Source: a virus
DNA length: 64,000 bases
Virus record (IMG/VR): IMGVR_UViG_3300042197_003251
Location: 17,018 to 81,017 of that record
Strand: one strand, 5' to 3'
Notes under the pieces: generated by a model
The model's input: the letters and a program-made list of their open reading frames with translations, nothing else
Databases searched by the model: none
What the model was told of the DNA's origin: nothing
In this document: positions 38,965-47,726 of the stretch, one piece after another
Layout of the letters: the number at the start of each line of letters is the position of its first letter
How positions within the stretch are numbered: the stretch's first letter is position 1
Program-made: the position numbers and the translations under genes

Positions 38965-39783
38965 TTAAAGATAGTCAAAAAGGGTTGATGACTCATTTCT
39001 TAACTTGCGAAGTCCTCTTTCTTTAATTTGCCTAACCCTTTCTTTTGTTAAGTTAAAATCCATCCCTATGTCTTCAAGTGTTCTCGGTGTTCCCGATAGT
39101 CCATAGTAATCCATAATAATGTTTTTTTCTCTATCATCTAAAACATTAAGTATTTCCATAAGACCTTCTTTAACTTGTTTATCACTATTAAAAACATGGT
39201 CGGGTCGGAGTGAGTCTTTATTCTCAATTAGGTCAATCAAGGTGTCCCCATCTTCATTAATATTTGTTTCAAGATTAATTACCGAAGGTAAGTTTAGGAA
39301 CCTGTCATCCATGTCTCCACCTGATTTTTCAACCCTTTTCTTTTCCTTATGTAGGTCTTGTACTACATTGACGGGAATTCTAATTGTTCTGGAATTTTCA
39401 TTCAAGGATTGAAGGATTGATTGTTTAATCCACCAAACTGCGTATGATATAAATCTCAAGTTTTTGGACCAATCAAAACTATTAATTGCCCTCATAAGTC
39501 CAATATTACCTTCGGCAATTAAATCAGACAAATCAACTCCCTGATTTTGATATTGTTTTGCGATTGTAATAACGAACCTTAAATTACCTTCAAGCAATTC
39601 TTTTTCAATCTCTTTCTTTTCATTAAGCGAAATGTTTCCTGATTGAATTAGTTTTGATAATTCTTTTTCCCTTTCAGGTGTCATTACCTTAATTCTCCTC
39701 AATTCTTTAAGGTAATATTGAATTTCGTCTTGGTTAATTGCGGACACCATTTTGTCCTGTGTTTCATCCTTTTGAGTACTCAT
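38965..39783 (-). CDS. RNA polymerase sigma factor, sigma-70 family
   Basis: A 272-residue sigma factor with regions 1.2 to 4: QDEIQYYLKELRRIKVMTPE, LRFVITIAKQYQNQGVDLSD, ISYAVWWIKQSILQSLNENS (region 2.3-2.4), an RIPVNVV region 3 and ALEDIG-type region 4 here reading RTLEDIGMDFNLTKERVRQI. It looks like a trimmed RpoD/RpoH-type factor. It would direct host RNA polymerase to a phage promoter class; the TATTTATA boxes in this window are the obvious candidates. Its start overlaps the upstream gene by 20 nt. Confidence 0.95.
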   Translation of the reverse strand: MSTQKDETQDKMVSAINQDEIQYYLKELRRIKVMTPEREKELSKLIQSGNISLNEKKEIEKELLEGNLRFVITIAKQYQNQGVDLSDLIAEGNIGLMRAINSFDWSKNLRFISYAVWWIKQSILQSLNENSRTIRIPVNVVQDLHKEKKRVEKSGGDMDDRFLNLPSVINLETNINEDGDTLIDLIENKDSLRPDHVFNSDKQVKEGLMEILNVLDDREKNIIMDYYGLSGTPRTLEDIGMDFNLTKERVRQIKERGLRKLRNESSTLFDYL

Positions 39784-40303
39784 TTAATAATTGTGTTTCT
39801 ATTTCTGTTAAGTTGTTAATTCCGACTTCATTTATTTTGTCAAGAATTTGGTCTAATGTTGGGGGTGTTAGTTTTTCCAACACTTCTTCAATATCCGCAA
39901 TTCTTTTTACAAAGTTTCTAATTTCTTCTTCGGTCATAGTACGATTTTCATTTTGTGGCTCCGATTCCAAATTATGTTCCATACCTTGTGTCTCTGACAA
40001 AATGTCATGCTCTTCATCGGGTCCCATAAGTTGGTTACAAATTTCTTCGTCTTGTATTCCGAAAATAACATCTTCTGTAAGCGGCGTTATAAAATACATC
40101 GCCGAAAATAGTGACAAATAACTATATAGATGTTCATCAATTTTGTCTGAACTATCCAACGATTCAAAATTGAATATTCCTCCCGTTGCTCCTAACCTAT
40201 ATCTAACTTCACTAGTTGATATTCTAGACACAATTTCACCAATCTTTTCAAGAACAAAATCATTTTCATCATAAGTCCCGAATACAAATAATAGATATTT
40301 CAT
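39764..40303 (-). CDS. unknown acidic protein
   Basis: A 179-residue protein. The first 70 residues form an alpha/beta start (MKYLLFVFGTYDENDF, YRLGATGGIFNFESLDSSD). The rest is acidic and helical (TEEEIRNFVKRIADIEEVLE). No family was recognised. It is the first gene behind the host-type promoter at 40317-40348 and is joined to the sigma factor gene by overlap, so both should be made early. Confidence 0.55.
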   Translation of the reverse strand: MKYLLFVFGTYDENDFVLEKIGEIVSRISTSEVRYRLGATGGIFNFESLDSSDKIDEHLYSYLSLFSAMYFITPLTEDVIFGIQDEEICNQLMGPDEEHDILSETQGMEHNLESEPQNENRTMTEEEIRNFVKRIADIEEVLEKLTPPTLDQILDKINEVGINNLTEIETQLLNEYSKG

Positions 40304-40316
40304 ATTTAATTTTTTA

Positions 40317-40348
40317 CAAAAGTATTACTGAAGTTTCAATTTACCAAA
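40317..40348 (-). promoter_or_regulatory. Bacteroidetes-type promoter for the sigma factor operon
   Basis: TTTG, 20 nt, TACTTTTG on the minus strand, 13 nt before the ATG at 40303. This puts the phage sigma factor under host control, as an early gene that could switch on later ones. Confidence 0.65.
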
Positions 40349-40352
40349 AAAA

Positions 40353-42725
40353 CTAATTAACAATTTTACTGATGTTGTCAATTTTCTTTACTTTAATTGT
40401 GTTGTCAGCCCACTGCGAAATTAGTGGATTGTGGGTAATAACCAAAATATTTTCAAAATATTCTTTAATCTTAATGAAGAACTCATAAACCATTTCAAGA
40501 TTGTCATTTGATATTTTTCCAAATACTTCATCAAATACGACTATATTAGGTTTGGGTAAAGAACAAACTTTTGATAAAACAGCCCTTAATGCTAATGATG
40601 CGATTGTTTTTTCATAACCTGAACCACTGGCCATTAATTTTTCAACTTGTGTATTATTATCAATCATCCAAAACTCAACTTCATTTTTTTCAGATATTCT
40701 GACTTCCAATCTGAAATAACAAGAGTCTTGTAAAAGTCTTTGTAATTCTGAATTGATAAGTGGCATCATATTTTTCATTATTCTTTTTGAAATACCATTC
40801 TTACCATATAGTTCCAAATAGATTTTATATTTTGACTCTTTAGCTTGCTCGTCTTTTATTTTATCAATAAGTTCAAGATTTTTAATTACCTTTTCATTAT
40901 TTTTAGATATTTCAAAATTCGCATTTGTTATTGTCCTTTCAGCATTTGATAATTCAGTTTTAAGTTCATTAATTCTGATGTCCGCCTTAACAATTAAACT
41001 ATCGGTGTTATTATTCTTTTGAACAATGTCTTGAACCTCATAATACCTTTTAAGTTTATCTTCAAGTAATATTTTTTTGCTTTCCAAACTTTCAATTGTT
41101 GCCTGATACTTTTCAAATACAAGTTTATTTTTTTCATATTCATCAAACTCTTTTTTAAGTTGAATAAATCCTTGCTCTTTGCCTGATAATTCTTGTATTA
41201 ACCCGTCAACCTTACCTTTCTGAGTAACAAAACCATCAAGTTCCGCAATTTTGGATTGGGTAATAGCTGCGTTCATAAGTTCAATTCCACAATATTCACA
41301 CTTTATTCCTCCGCTAACAGAACTTTTAAGTTTTTCAATTTCTTTAATTTTGCTCTCAACTTCAATCTTTGTTCTGAATTCTTTATTATATTCATCTTTG
41401 ATTTTGTCGTGTTGGTCTTCGTGATAATATTCTTTTGGTTCAACGATTTTAACATTGTCTCGGTCATTTGTGTTCTTATCAATTTCAAATTCATATTTTT
41501 TAATTTCATTTTTGGTGTTTTCTGGATTCAAAAGAGCAATTTCTTTGTCAACTGATACTTTAGATTTAAGAAGATTGTCTCTATATTCCTGTCCTTTTTT
41601 TAATCTTTCATTTGCTTCTTCAACTTTTTTTTCACCTTCCGATATTACATTTTTCAGATTTTCGTTGTTTTCTTTAACTTGTTCAATTTCTTGTTTCAAA
41701 CTTTCAGTATTATAAATGTTTGAAATCATAGATTTTGAAAATTCAGAATAAAGTTGTTTTCCCGTTTCTTCTTTTCTTTTAAGAAAATCTAACCCCAAAA
41801 ATCTAGAAATAACTTGTCCTCTTGCCGTTGGTTTTGATTCAAGTAAATCCTCAAGATTACTTCCAGTTGTCAGGATTGTCATTAAAAAGTCATCATACTC
41901 ACCAATTGATAGTTTGATAAAATTTTCAGTTTCTTTTCTTTGTTCTCCTGTAAATTTAACAAGTGAACCGTCAGGATATTTTTTAAAGAAGTCCAATTCA
42001 GTTTTGACATTCCATTCACCTGATTTTGCCTTTTTTCTTTCAAGTTCCCTTACAATTATGTAATCCTCACCATCAATAACAATTTGTCCTTCAACATATA
42101 CTTTATTGCTGTCAGAATACCTATTGAAAATTTCTTCAACCTTATTTGTCTTGGTTGTTGTATTAAAAAATAAAAACAATAAAAGGTCAACGGATAAAAT
42201 TGTCTTTCCTCCAAAATTTGGTGGGTCCGATTCAATTACGGTAATTCCTCCAAGTTTTGAAAACTCAATTTTTTGTTTTTCACCATATGATAAGAAATTT
42301 GAAAACTCAATTGTTTTAATATACCACTTTTTAAATGCTGGTATTTCTTCTTGTTCAGACAACATTTTATTTTCAACAGCATTGTCAATCTTAATAACTT
42401 CATCAAATAAGTCCGATTGTCCTTTTGATTCAAGAATACTTTTTAAAAGTTCATGTTGATAGTTTTTATCCATAATATTAATGGATACGTCAACATTGTC
42501 TTCTTTGTCTTCTTCAGATTTTTTAAGTTTGGTTACAACATTAACAGAGGTTGTGTTATATTTTTTCTGAAAATAATGTTTTACACTTTTAAGTTTTTCT
42601 TGTGTAAAATTTTCAGGATAGTCTTCCCACACAACTTGAATTGGCGGATTATCCAATGTTGTTAAATCCAAATCTTTAATCATTTTAATTTTTCTTAAAT
42701 CTAATGGTTTACTGAATAGGTCCAC
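40353..42725 (-). CDS. recombination nuclease ATPase subunit (gp46/SbcC/Rad50-like)
   Basis: A 790-residue SMC-type ATPase. The N-terminal ATPase half has ITVIESDPPNFGGKTIL (Walker A near residue 170). Long coiled coils flank a zinc-hook-like CEYCG (near 477). The C-terminal half has a signature LMASGSGYEKTIASLALRAV and Walker B NIVVFDEVFGKIS. With the gp47-like nuclease it would process DNA ends for recombination-dependent replication. Residues 1-130 precede the usual start of the family and look like an added domain. It overlaps the upstream small gene by 17 nt. Confidence 0.93.
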   Translation of the reverse strand: MDLFSKPLDLRKIKMIKDLDLTTLDNPPIQVVWEDYPENFTQEKLKSVKHYFQKKYNTTSVNVVTKLKKSEEDKEDNVDVSINIMDKNYQHELLKSILESKGQSDLFDEVIKIDNAVENKMLSEQEEIPAFKKWYIKTIEFSNFLSYGEKQKIEFSKLGGITVIESDPPNFGGKTILSVDLLLFLFFNTTTKTNKVEEIFNRYSDSNKVYVEGQIVIDGEDYIIVRELERKKAKSGEWNVKTELDFFKKYPDGSLVKFTGEQRKETENFIKLSIGEYDDFLMTILTTGSNLEDLLESKPTARGQVISRFLGLDFLKRKEETGKQLYSEFSKSMISNIYNTESLKQEIEQVKENNENLKNVISEGEKKVEEANERLKKGQEYRDNLLKSKVSVDKEIALLNPENTKNEIKKYEFEIDKNTNDRDNVKIVEPKEYYHEDQHDKIKDEYNKEFRTKIEVESKIKEIEKLKSSVSGGIKCEYCGIELMNAAITQSKIAELDGFVTQKGKVDGLIQELSGKEQGFIQLKKEFDEYEKNKLVFEKYQATIESLESKKILLEDKLKRYYEVQDIVQKNNNTDSLIVKADIRINELKTELSNAERTITNANFEISKNNEKVIKNLELIDKIKDEQAKESKYKIYLELYGKNGISKRIMKNMMPLINSELQRLLQDSCYFRLEVRISEKNEVEFWMIDNNTQVEKLMASGSGYEKTIASLALRAVLSKVCSLPKPNIVVFDEVFGKISNDNLEMVYEFFIKIKEYFENILVITHNPLISQWADNTIKVKKIDNISKIVN

Positions 42726-42891
42726 TTGTTTTTTCTGTCATCTTGTTCTCTGTCGAGGCACTCATTTCATCAAGATATTTCATCATCTCACTTTCAAATT
42801 TTTTCGCGTAAGATTTTCTTGCTGCTTCAATTTTTTGATTTCTCGCTTTCACTTTTTGTTTGTGATTTTTTCTGTTTCGTGATACTGGCAT
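42709..42891 (-). CDS. small basic protein
   Basis: A 60-residue protein, very basic at first (SRNRKNHKQKVKARNQKIEA), then helical and acidic. It could bind nucleic acid. It sits between the gp47 and gp46-type genes and overlaps gp46. Confidence 0.5.
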   Translation of the reverse strand: MPVSRNRKNHKQKVKARNQKIEAARKSYAKKFESEMMKYLDEMSASTENKMTEKTSGPIQ

Positions 42892-42903
42892 AATATATAA
42901 ATT

Positions 42904-43263
42904 TTAATTGTTACTAGAAGAAGGTCGGTTCTGTTCAAACCATTCAATTATTGCGTTGATTGCCCATACAGCTCCTGATGATAATATACCATCAAAAAAC
43001 CAACTAATCCATAGGGGTAATGTGAAAATTTCTAAAGTTGGCGAATAAATGAACGCTCCAAGAAAAAATCCTCCCCAAGTAGAAAAACACATAGGGCAGG
43101 TTAAAATTCCTGAAATAAATCCTCCGACTGATTGAAATGGAGCATAATCATTATTTCCCCAATCAATAAAAAATTGTCTGAATTTTTTAAATATGGAACC
43201 ATACACCATAATGTTCATAAGCCCATAGCTTAAAATGAACCACGCTAAAATTTTTGTAATCAT
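42904..43263 (-). CDS. small membrane protein with CPMCFSTWGGF motif
   Basis: A 119-residue protein. It has about three hydrophobic stretches, and the block SGILTCPMCFSTWGGFFLGA (residues 52-71) matches membrane proteins of the DUF1360 type. The paired Cys may bind metal. Its role is unknown. It overlaps the upstream gene by 4 nt. Confidence 0.6.
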   Translation of the reverse strand: MITKILAWFILSYGLMNIMVYGSIFKKFRQFFIDWGNNDYAPFQSVGGFISGILTCPMCFSTWGGFFLGAFIYSPTLEIFTLPLWISWFFDGILSSGAVWAINAIIEWFEQNRPSSSNN

Positions 43264-43712
43264 AATCTTTCTTTTAAATTTGAGTTTTTAAGGTAAAAAG
43301 CATAAGAAGTTTTTGTTAAATTCTCAAGCTCTAACGTTTTTGCTGTTAATTCTTTTATTCTTGTATTCTTATCTCCAAGTTGTCTATTTAATTCCATTAC
43401 AGTTTCTTGTAGTTTACCACATTCAATTTCTTTTTGATTTTCCAATTTTCCTTTGAGGACATAGATTTCATTTTGAAGTTCTTCAATCTTTGATGTGTCC
43501 TCAACTTTAACTTCCTTTTCAAATTCTCTGTCTATCACTTCTGGAAGTTCACCCTGATTTAACATCCCGTATTTCTCTATGAAAAATCCTTTACGAAAAC
43601 ATAACATCATAAACCCATTTATGTCGGTGATTTCATTTGCATCGCAGAATGATTGAATGTCAAACGAATCACTTTTATTAATTTCAATAATTAACGAATT
43701 TTTCTGCTCCAT
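43260..43712 (-). CDS. coiled-coil protein
   Basis: A 150-residue protein. The first 60 residues may be a small domain (SFCDANEITDINGFMMLCFR); the rest is coiled coil (IEELQNEIYVLKGKLENQKE). It overlaps the gp47-type gene by 29 nt. No family was recognised. Confidence 0.55.
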   Translation of the reverse strand: MEQKNSLIIEINKSDSFDIQSFCDANEITDINGFMMLCFRKGFFIEKYGMLNQGELPEVIDREFEKEVKVEDTSKIEELQNEIYVLKGKLENQKEIECGKLQETVMELNRQLGDKNTRIKELTAKTLELENLTKTSYAFYLKNSNLKERL

Positions 43713-44463
43713 TTTCTATGTCCTCGTATGAATTAATTCTAAATGATAAGAATGGTTTTGGATTGTGTAAATCTATTGTTTGGTATTCATTTTTTTCAAC
43801 ATCATAAATTCCATATCCGTGTTTTGTTACGGTTTCCCCATAGTTTTGACAAATTGTGGAACCAATCATATACGCTTTCTTTCCCCCAGGAATATCAAAT
43901 ATTTGTCTTTTGTGAATATCTCCACAAAATACTAAATCACAACCTTCAAATTTTGAACTTTCAAACCCATCTTCAAATTTAAATCCAAGATTTGTTGTGA
44001 GTCCCTGAACCGGTCCATGAAAAAGCCCAATCTTAACTCTATCTGATTTTTCAATATCAGGTGGGATGTTGTGGTCCATAAGTGAGTAAACACACCAATC
44101 AATATTTTCATCCTCATAAACCCCCCTGTTTTTATAATAAACCAAGTTGTTATTTTTAAGTGAGTCAACAACTGGTGTTAATGCGTCAAGTCTTTCCAAA
44201 TTACTTTCAAGGAAGTCATGATTACCTGGTATAAGAATTGTTTTTGCAATTTTGGAACATTCACTTAACACCCAAGCAATAAACTCAACAAGTTCAGGTG
44301 TCATTTGATTTTTTGAATGAACCAAATCTCCCGTAAATACTATTCGGTCAGGGGCAATTTTTTTCCATTGTTCAAAAGCATCTGTTAAAATACTTTTATA
44401 AAGTGTATGGTCTTTATACAACCTTATATGAAGGTCACTAAAATGAATAATTTTTTTTATCAT
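43684..44463 (-). CDS. recombination nuclease subunit (gp47/SbcD/Mre11-like)
   Basis: A 259-residue metallophosphoesterase with HFSDLHIRLYKD, RIVFTGDLVHSKNQ, LIPGNHDFLES, GLFHGPVQG and VFCGDIHKRQ in order. The spacing fits Mre11/SbcD rather than the smaller enzyme at 4731. It pairs with the gp46-type ATPase, from which it is separated by three small genes; in T4 they are near neighbours as well. Confidence 0.92.
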   Translation of the reverse strand: MIKKIIHFSDLHIRLYKDHTLYKSILTDAFEQWKKIAPDRIVFTGDLVHSKNQMTPELVEFIAWVLSECSKIAKTILIPGNHDFLESNLERLDALTPVVDSLKNNNLVYYKNRGVYEDENIDWCVYSLMDHNIPPDIEKSDRVKIGLFHGPVQGLTTNLGFKFEDGFESSKFEGCDLVFCGDIHKRQIFDIPGGKKAYMIGSTICQNYGETVTKHGYGIYDVEKNEYQTIDLHNPKPFLSFRINSYEDIENGAEKFVNY

Positions 44464-44699
44464 TATAGTTCTATTTTTGGAGCGTCTTCAAAAAATGGAT
44501 TTAAATCATCGTTTACATGTCCGCAATCTTTACATGCATAAGTTGGAAAAGGAACAATTGTATCTTGTTCTGAACCAGTTAAAAGTGCTGAAACTTTTTT
44601 TAACATTGTTACTTCGGTAAAAAGTTTACATCCACATTTTTCACAAGTAACAGGTGGAATTTTACTTAATTCAATTTTTGGTCTTATAATTTCGTTCAT
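44463..44699 (-). CDS. small zinc-ribbon protein
   Basis: A 78-residue protein with two Cys pairs, CEKCGCKLF and CKDCGHVND, spaced like a rubredoxin-type zinc ribbon, and short acidic tails. It resembles small phage zinc proteins near replication genes. Its ATG side is separate; its stop overlaps the gp47 ATG by 1 nt. Confidence 0.6.
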   Translation of the reverse strand: MNEIIRPKIELSKIPPVTCEKCGCKLFTEVTMLKKVSALLTGSEQDTIVPFPTYACKDCGHVNDDLNPFFEDAPKIEL

Positions 44700-44736
44700 A
44701 ATTTTTTATAAAATATAGTTTATTTTTCTTTAATAA

Positions 44737-45591
44737 TCAAATCAAATATTTTTTCATATCCATATCAAGAATGGTGTCAATGACTTTTTGAGGAACTCTA
44801 AATTCTTCAAATTCTGAATCTTCTTTTAATAGAGTTATAATACATCCATATAGTTTTAAATTCTCATACTTTGTCCCTTCAAGCATTTTAAGTAATAACT
44901 TTCCGTAAAAAGGAAGTTGGAGGTAATAGTGTCCGAGCGCCGTATCATCAATATCACCGAATGGTTGTTTCATTTTTTTGGTGAATTTGGTTGGCATAAA
45001 GTTTTTTGGTTTATTTGTTTTATAGTCAGTTATCAAAAGCCCAAATTCATTACCTTTTTTATTTATTACTAGCCAAATTTTATCAGGAGTACCGACATAA
45101 CCAAATAATTGACTACCCAATATCATTTCAGTATCTAAAAGAACTACATTTCTGTCTTTCATTAATTTAAGAAATTTTTTACCAGCATTAATCATGCTGT
45201 CCCCTTTTAATATTTGAGTAAAATCACAATTAAATTCAGGTTTTCTAACAATTTTATCAATTTTAAAAATTTTATGGGACTCTTTTTCTAAAATATAGTG
45301 AACTCTACTACCCATATTTGTTGAGTAATCTCCAGCGGCAGCCCATTCCTCAATAAGTTGTTTTTTAAGTACAGGGTCTCCCTTAGATTTTTTTTCCGCA
45401 GCTTCATCAGTTGGGAATTCAAGATAAAACTTTTTTAAAACTTTAGATACTGAAGGCCAGTCACTCCTTAAATTACCATGTATGTCTACCATAGTGTACT
45501 TATGTGTTTCTTCTTCAAAAGTTAATTGTAATTCTTTTTGTTTTTGGGAAATTATTTCCAATAATTCTTTTCTTACTTTATATAAATCCAT
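44737..45591 (-). CDS. RecB-like PD-(D/E)XK nuclease
   Basis: A 284-residue protein. The motifs are NMGSRVHYILEKES (a RecB-type GxxxH helix), VVLLDTEMILGSQLFGYVGTP with PDKIWL (the acidic D), and GLLITDYKTNKPKN (the DxK motif). Downstream GHYYLQLPFYGKLLLKML matches the QxxxY helix of RecB/Cas4 nucleases. It probably degrades or trims DNA in phage recombination. The HNH gene stops 1 nt before its ATG. Confidence 0.85.
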   Translation of the reverse strand: MDLYKVRKELLEIISQKQKELQLTFEEETHKYTMVDIHGNLRSDWPSVSKVLKKFYLEFPTDEAAEKKSKGDPVLKKQLIEEWAAAGDYSTNMGSRVHYILEKESHKIFKIDKIVRKPEFNCDFTQILKGDSMINAGKKFLKLMKDRNVVLLDTEMILGSQLFGYVGTPDKIWLVINKKGNEFGLLITDYKTNKPKNFMPTKFTKKMKQPFGDIDDTALGHYYLQLPFYGKLLLKMLEGTKYENLKLYGCIITLLKEDSEFEEFRVPQKVIDTILDMDMKKYLI

Positions 45592-45592
45592 T

Positions 45593-46213
45593 TTAAACTA
45601 TTTTATCACTTTTTTTATAATTTTCTTCGGCCCATAAAGGTTGTAAATTAGTATAGTGACACAAATTGTAAATCTCCTCCTCTGACTTTGCGGTTGATAG
45701 CGGTATTATGTGGTCAATGTGCCATCCATAAAATCCGTAATTATCCCAAGACATTCCATCTTTGAATTGTTTTTCAATATGTTCTTTAACAATTTCAGGT
45801 GTCGCTCCGACTATATCAAAAGTTTCATTATTTTTATTTATTTTTTTAGTTTTTAAAAATAATTTTAACCTATTTCTAATATTTGTTTTTAATTTGAAAA
45901 TTAAATCATTATTATATCGGTTTTTTTCTCTTTTTGAAATTTTACTTCTATTATTTTTTCGGTATTCTTTTTCTTTTTCAGAATATTTTTTGTGTTTTGC
46001 CTTGATACGTAATAGTTCTTTATCATGGTTTTTATAGTAATACTTTTTATAACCTTCTCTTTTTTTTTCTATATTTTTTAAATAATATTCTTTGTGATAT
46101 TTTCGTCTACACATTTTGCATTTAGACATAATACCAATTTTATTTCTACTATCTTTGTCAAACTCACATATATTTTTTTCTTCCCCACATTTTTTACAAA
46201 TTTTTGTTTCCAT
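45593..46213 (-). CDS. HNH homing endonuclease
   Basis: A 206-residue protein with the same layout as the one at 8101: a zinc-ribbon start KICKKCGEEKN...CKMCRRK, a Lys-rich middle and an HNH core FYGWHIDHIIPLSTAKS, then HYTNLQPLWAEENYKKSDK. The two are clearly paralogous. It overlaps the upstream RHH gene by 20 nt in the +1 frame and ends 1 nt before the RecB-like gene. Confidence 0.87.
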   Translation of the reverse strand: METKICKKCGEEKNICEFDKDSRNKIGIMSKCKMCRRKYHKEYYLKNIEKKREGYKKYYYKNHDKELLRIKAKHKKYSEKEKEYRKNNRSKISKREKNRYNNDLIFKLKTNIRNRLKLFLKTKKINKNNETFDIVGATPEIVKEHIEKQFKDGMSWDNYGFYGWHIDHIIPLSTAKSEEEIYNLCHYTNLQPLWAEENYKKSDKIV

Positions 46214-46355
46214 ATTGTTTGTAATTTTCTAATAATTCATTTACTAAAGAGGAAAGATTAATATGGTAATTCCTATAATACCTTAATAGTTCGGGTTTAA
46301 TTGCGATAGAAATACTTTGTTTTTTTTCTTCATTATTTTTTTTTACTTTTCCCAT
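46194..46355 (-). CDS. small ribbon-helix-helix protein paired with an HNH nuclease
   Basis: A 53-residue protein beginning MGKVKKNNEEKKQSISIAIK. It has a basic N-terminus, one strand (QSISIAI) and two helices, with the second SSLVNELLENYKQYG. Same layout and position as the genes at 7968 and 29463. Confidence 0.68.
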   Translation of the reverse strand: MGKVKKNNEEKKQSISIAIKPELLRYYRNYHINLSSLVNELLENYKQYGNKNL

Positions 46356-46359
46356 ATTA

Positions 46360-46367
46360 TATAAATA
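46360..46367 (-). promoter_or_regulatory. TATTTATA box
   Basis: It lies 4 nt before the RHH ATG, in a stretch identical to that upstream of 29615. Confidence 0.4.
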
Positions 46368-46410
46368 TATTAATTTTCATAAAAATTGTTAAAATTAACA
46401 ATTTTTAAAT

Positions 46411-46752
46411 TCATAAATTAGAAAAAAAATTTTTTAAATAAAAAAATAGAAAAATAATAAAAATTATTGAGCAGTATATTCCAACTAAAAAAGTGAATAT
46501 ATATAATTTCTTACCGGTGTTAACTCTCTTTACTTTAATCCTGTAGTTCGGACCTTTTAACTTCATCAGAGCACAATATCTATGGTTCCCATCAATAATT
46601 TCATTGTCTTTTGACACAAAAATATAATCTCCATCATATTTAAATCCCTCCCTTAAAATTACATTTGTCATTACATTTTTTCGTTTTGGGTATATGTATT
46701 GGGTGCAACATAAATCACCAACATTTACTTCATCAATAGTTTTTTTAAACAT
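46411..46752 (-). CDS. ParB-like protein with membrane tail
   Basis: A 113-residue protein. Residues 30-75 have the ParB/sulfiredoxin pattern ending in DNEIIDGNHRYCALMKLKG (key DGNHR). The last 30 residues (IFTFLVGIYCSIIFIIFLFF) form a membrane segment. ParB-fold proteins bind or cleave nucleotides; the membrane anchor is unusual. It starts 1 nt from the end of the primase gene. Confidence 0.65.
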   Translation of the reverse strand: MFKKTIDEVNVGDLCCTQYIYPKRKNVMTNVILREGFKYDGDYIFVSKDNEIIDGNHRYCALMKLKGPNYRIKVKRVNTGKKLYIFTFLVGIYCSIIFIIFLFFYLKNFFSNL

Positions 46753-46753
46753 G

Positions 46754-47650
46754 TTAATAATTCATTTTATAATAAAAATTGTTTATATCACCTTTTAAAT
46801 CACAAACATCTTTGTCTGTTGGTAATTTTAATATTTTGATTTTCCCTCCGAGTTTTCCCCCGTTAAGTTGATTATATATTCTTTTTGCATTATCCCACGC
46901 ATCCCCATCAAGACAAATAATAATGTCATTTTTTGATTTTTCATATAGTTCTGTAAATAATAATTCAGGAAGAACTTTTCCCAAAAGAGGTATTGAGTTT
47001 GGAAGAAAAAATGAATCAAATACTCCCTCACATAAAAAAATTGGTTCATTCCAATTTATTAAACTTTCATTAAAAATTATAAGTTCCTTTGGAGCTTGTG
47101 GGTTTTTATATTTGCTTTTTGTTTTAAACCAAGCCCGTGAAACAAAAAAATTAAGTTCCCCTTCTTTATCAAAAGATGGAACAATTATTCTTCCGTTATA
47201 TTCCCCTTCGCAAGCAAAACCTATTTTATATTTTTTTATAATCTCATCGTTTATTCCCCTACTTGCAAGATAATTTTTTGCTTGTTTATGTGGAACATGC
47301 AAAGGATTATAGTCGTCAAATGAAGTATATTCTTTTGGTAATTTTAAACTTACCCTTTCCCTTTTTTCTTTTTGGACTTCAACGGGTTTGAAAACATTAT
47401 ATATTTTTTTTTGTTTTTTGTTTCCAACAATATCAACAAGTTTTCCAAGAGCCCCTTGTGTTCCGTTTATCTCACAACAACTCCAGCATTTAAATACGTG
47501 TTGAAAAATATTAACCTCAAGATTTCCTTTGTTTCTTCCTTCGTCACAGACATAACAATTGAACGCAATTTGTCCTTTGCTCGGGTAGTATTGTTTTTCT
47601 TTTCCGAGCATGTCCCTAAACAAATCAACTAAAACTTCTTGTTCTTCCAT
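46754..47650 (-). CDS. DNA primase (DnaG/gp61-like)
   Basis: A 298-residue primase. The zinc domain is FNCYVCDEGRNKGNLEVN with HVFKCWSCCE (Cys4/His pattern, residues about 28-58). The Toprim domain shows FLCEGVFDSFFLPNSIPLLG (key EG) and IIICLDGDAWDNAKRIYNQL (key DGD). It makes RNA primers for lagging-strand synthesis with a phage helicase that is not in this window. It is the first gene behind the promoter at 47659-47690, divergent from the fibre genes. Confidence 0.92.
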   Translation of the reverse strand: MEEQEVLVDLFRDMLGKEKQYYPSKGQIAFNCYVCDEGRNKGNLEVNIFQHVFKCWSCCEINGTQGALGKLVDIVGNKKQKKIYNVFKPVEVQKEKRERVSLKLPKEYTSFDDYNPLHVPHKQAKNYLASRGINDEIIKKYKIGFACEGEYNGRIIVPSFDKEGELNFFVSRAWFKTKSKYKNPQAPKELIIFNESLINWNEPIFLCEGVFDSFFLPNSIPLLGKVLPELLFTELYEKSKNDIIICLDGDAWDNAKRIYNQLNGGKLGGKIKILKLPTDKDVCDLKGDINNFYYKMNY

Positions 47651-47658
47651 TAATCAGT

Positions 47659-47690
47659 AAAATATAGGGCAAAAAGTAAAACAAATCAAA
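47659..47690 (-). promoter_or_regulatory. probable Bacteroidetes-type promoter for the primase gene
   Basis: TTTG, 20 nt, TATATTTT on the minus strand (one mismatch to the consensus), 8 nt before the ATG at 47650. Confidence 0.5.
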
Positions 47691-47726
47691 CTTCACAAAC
47701 TTTTGTGTCTTTCTATATTTATGAAT

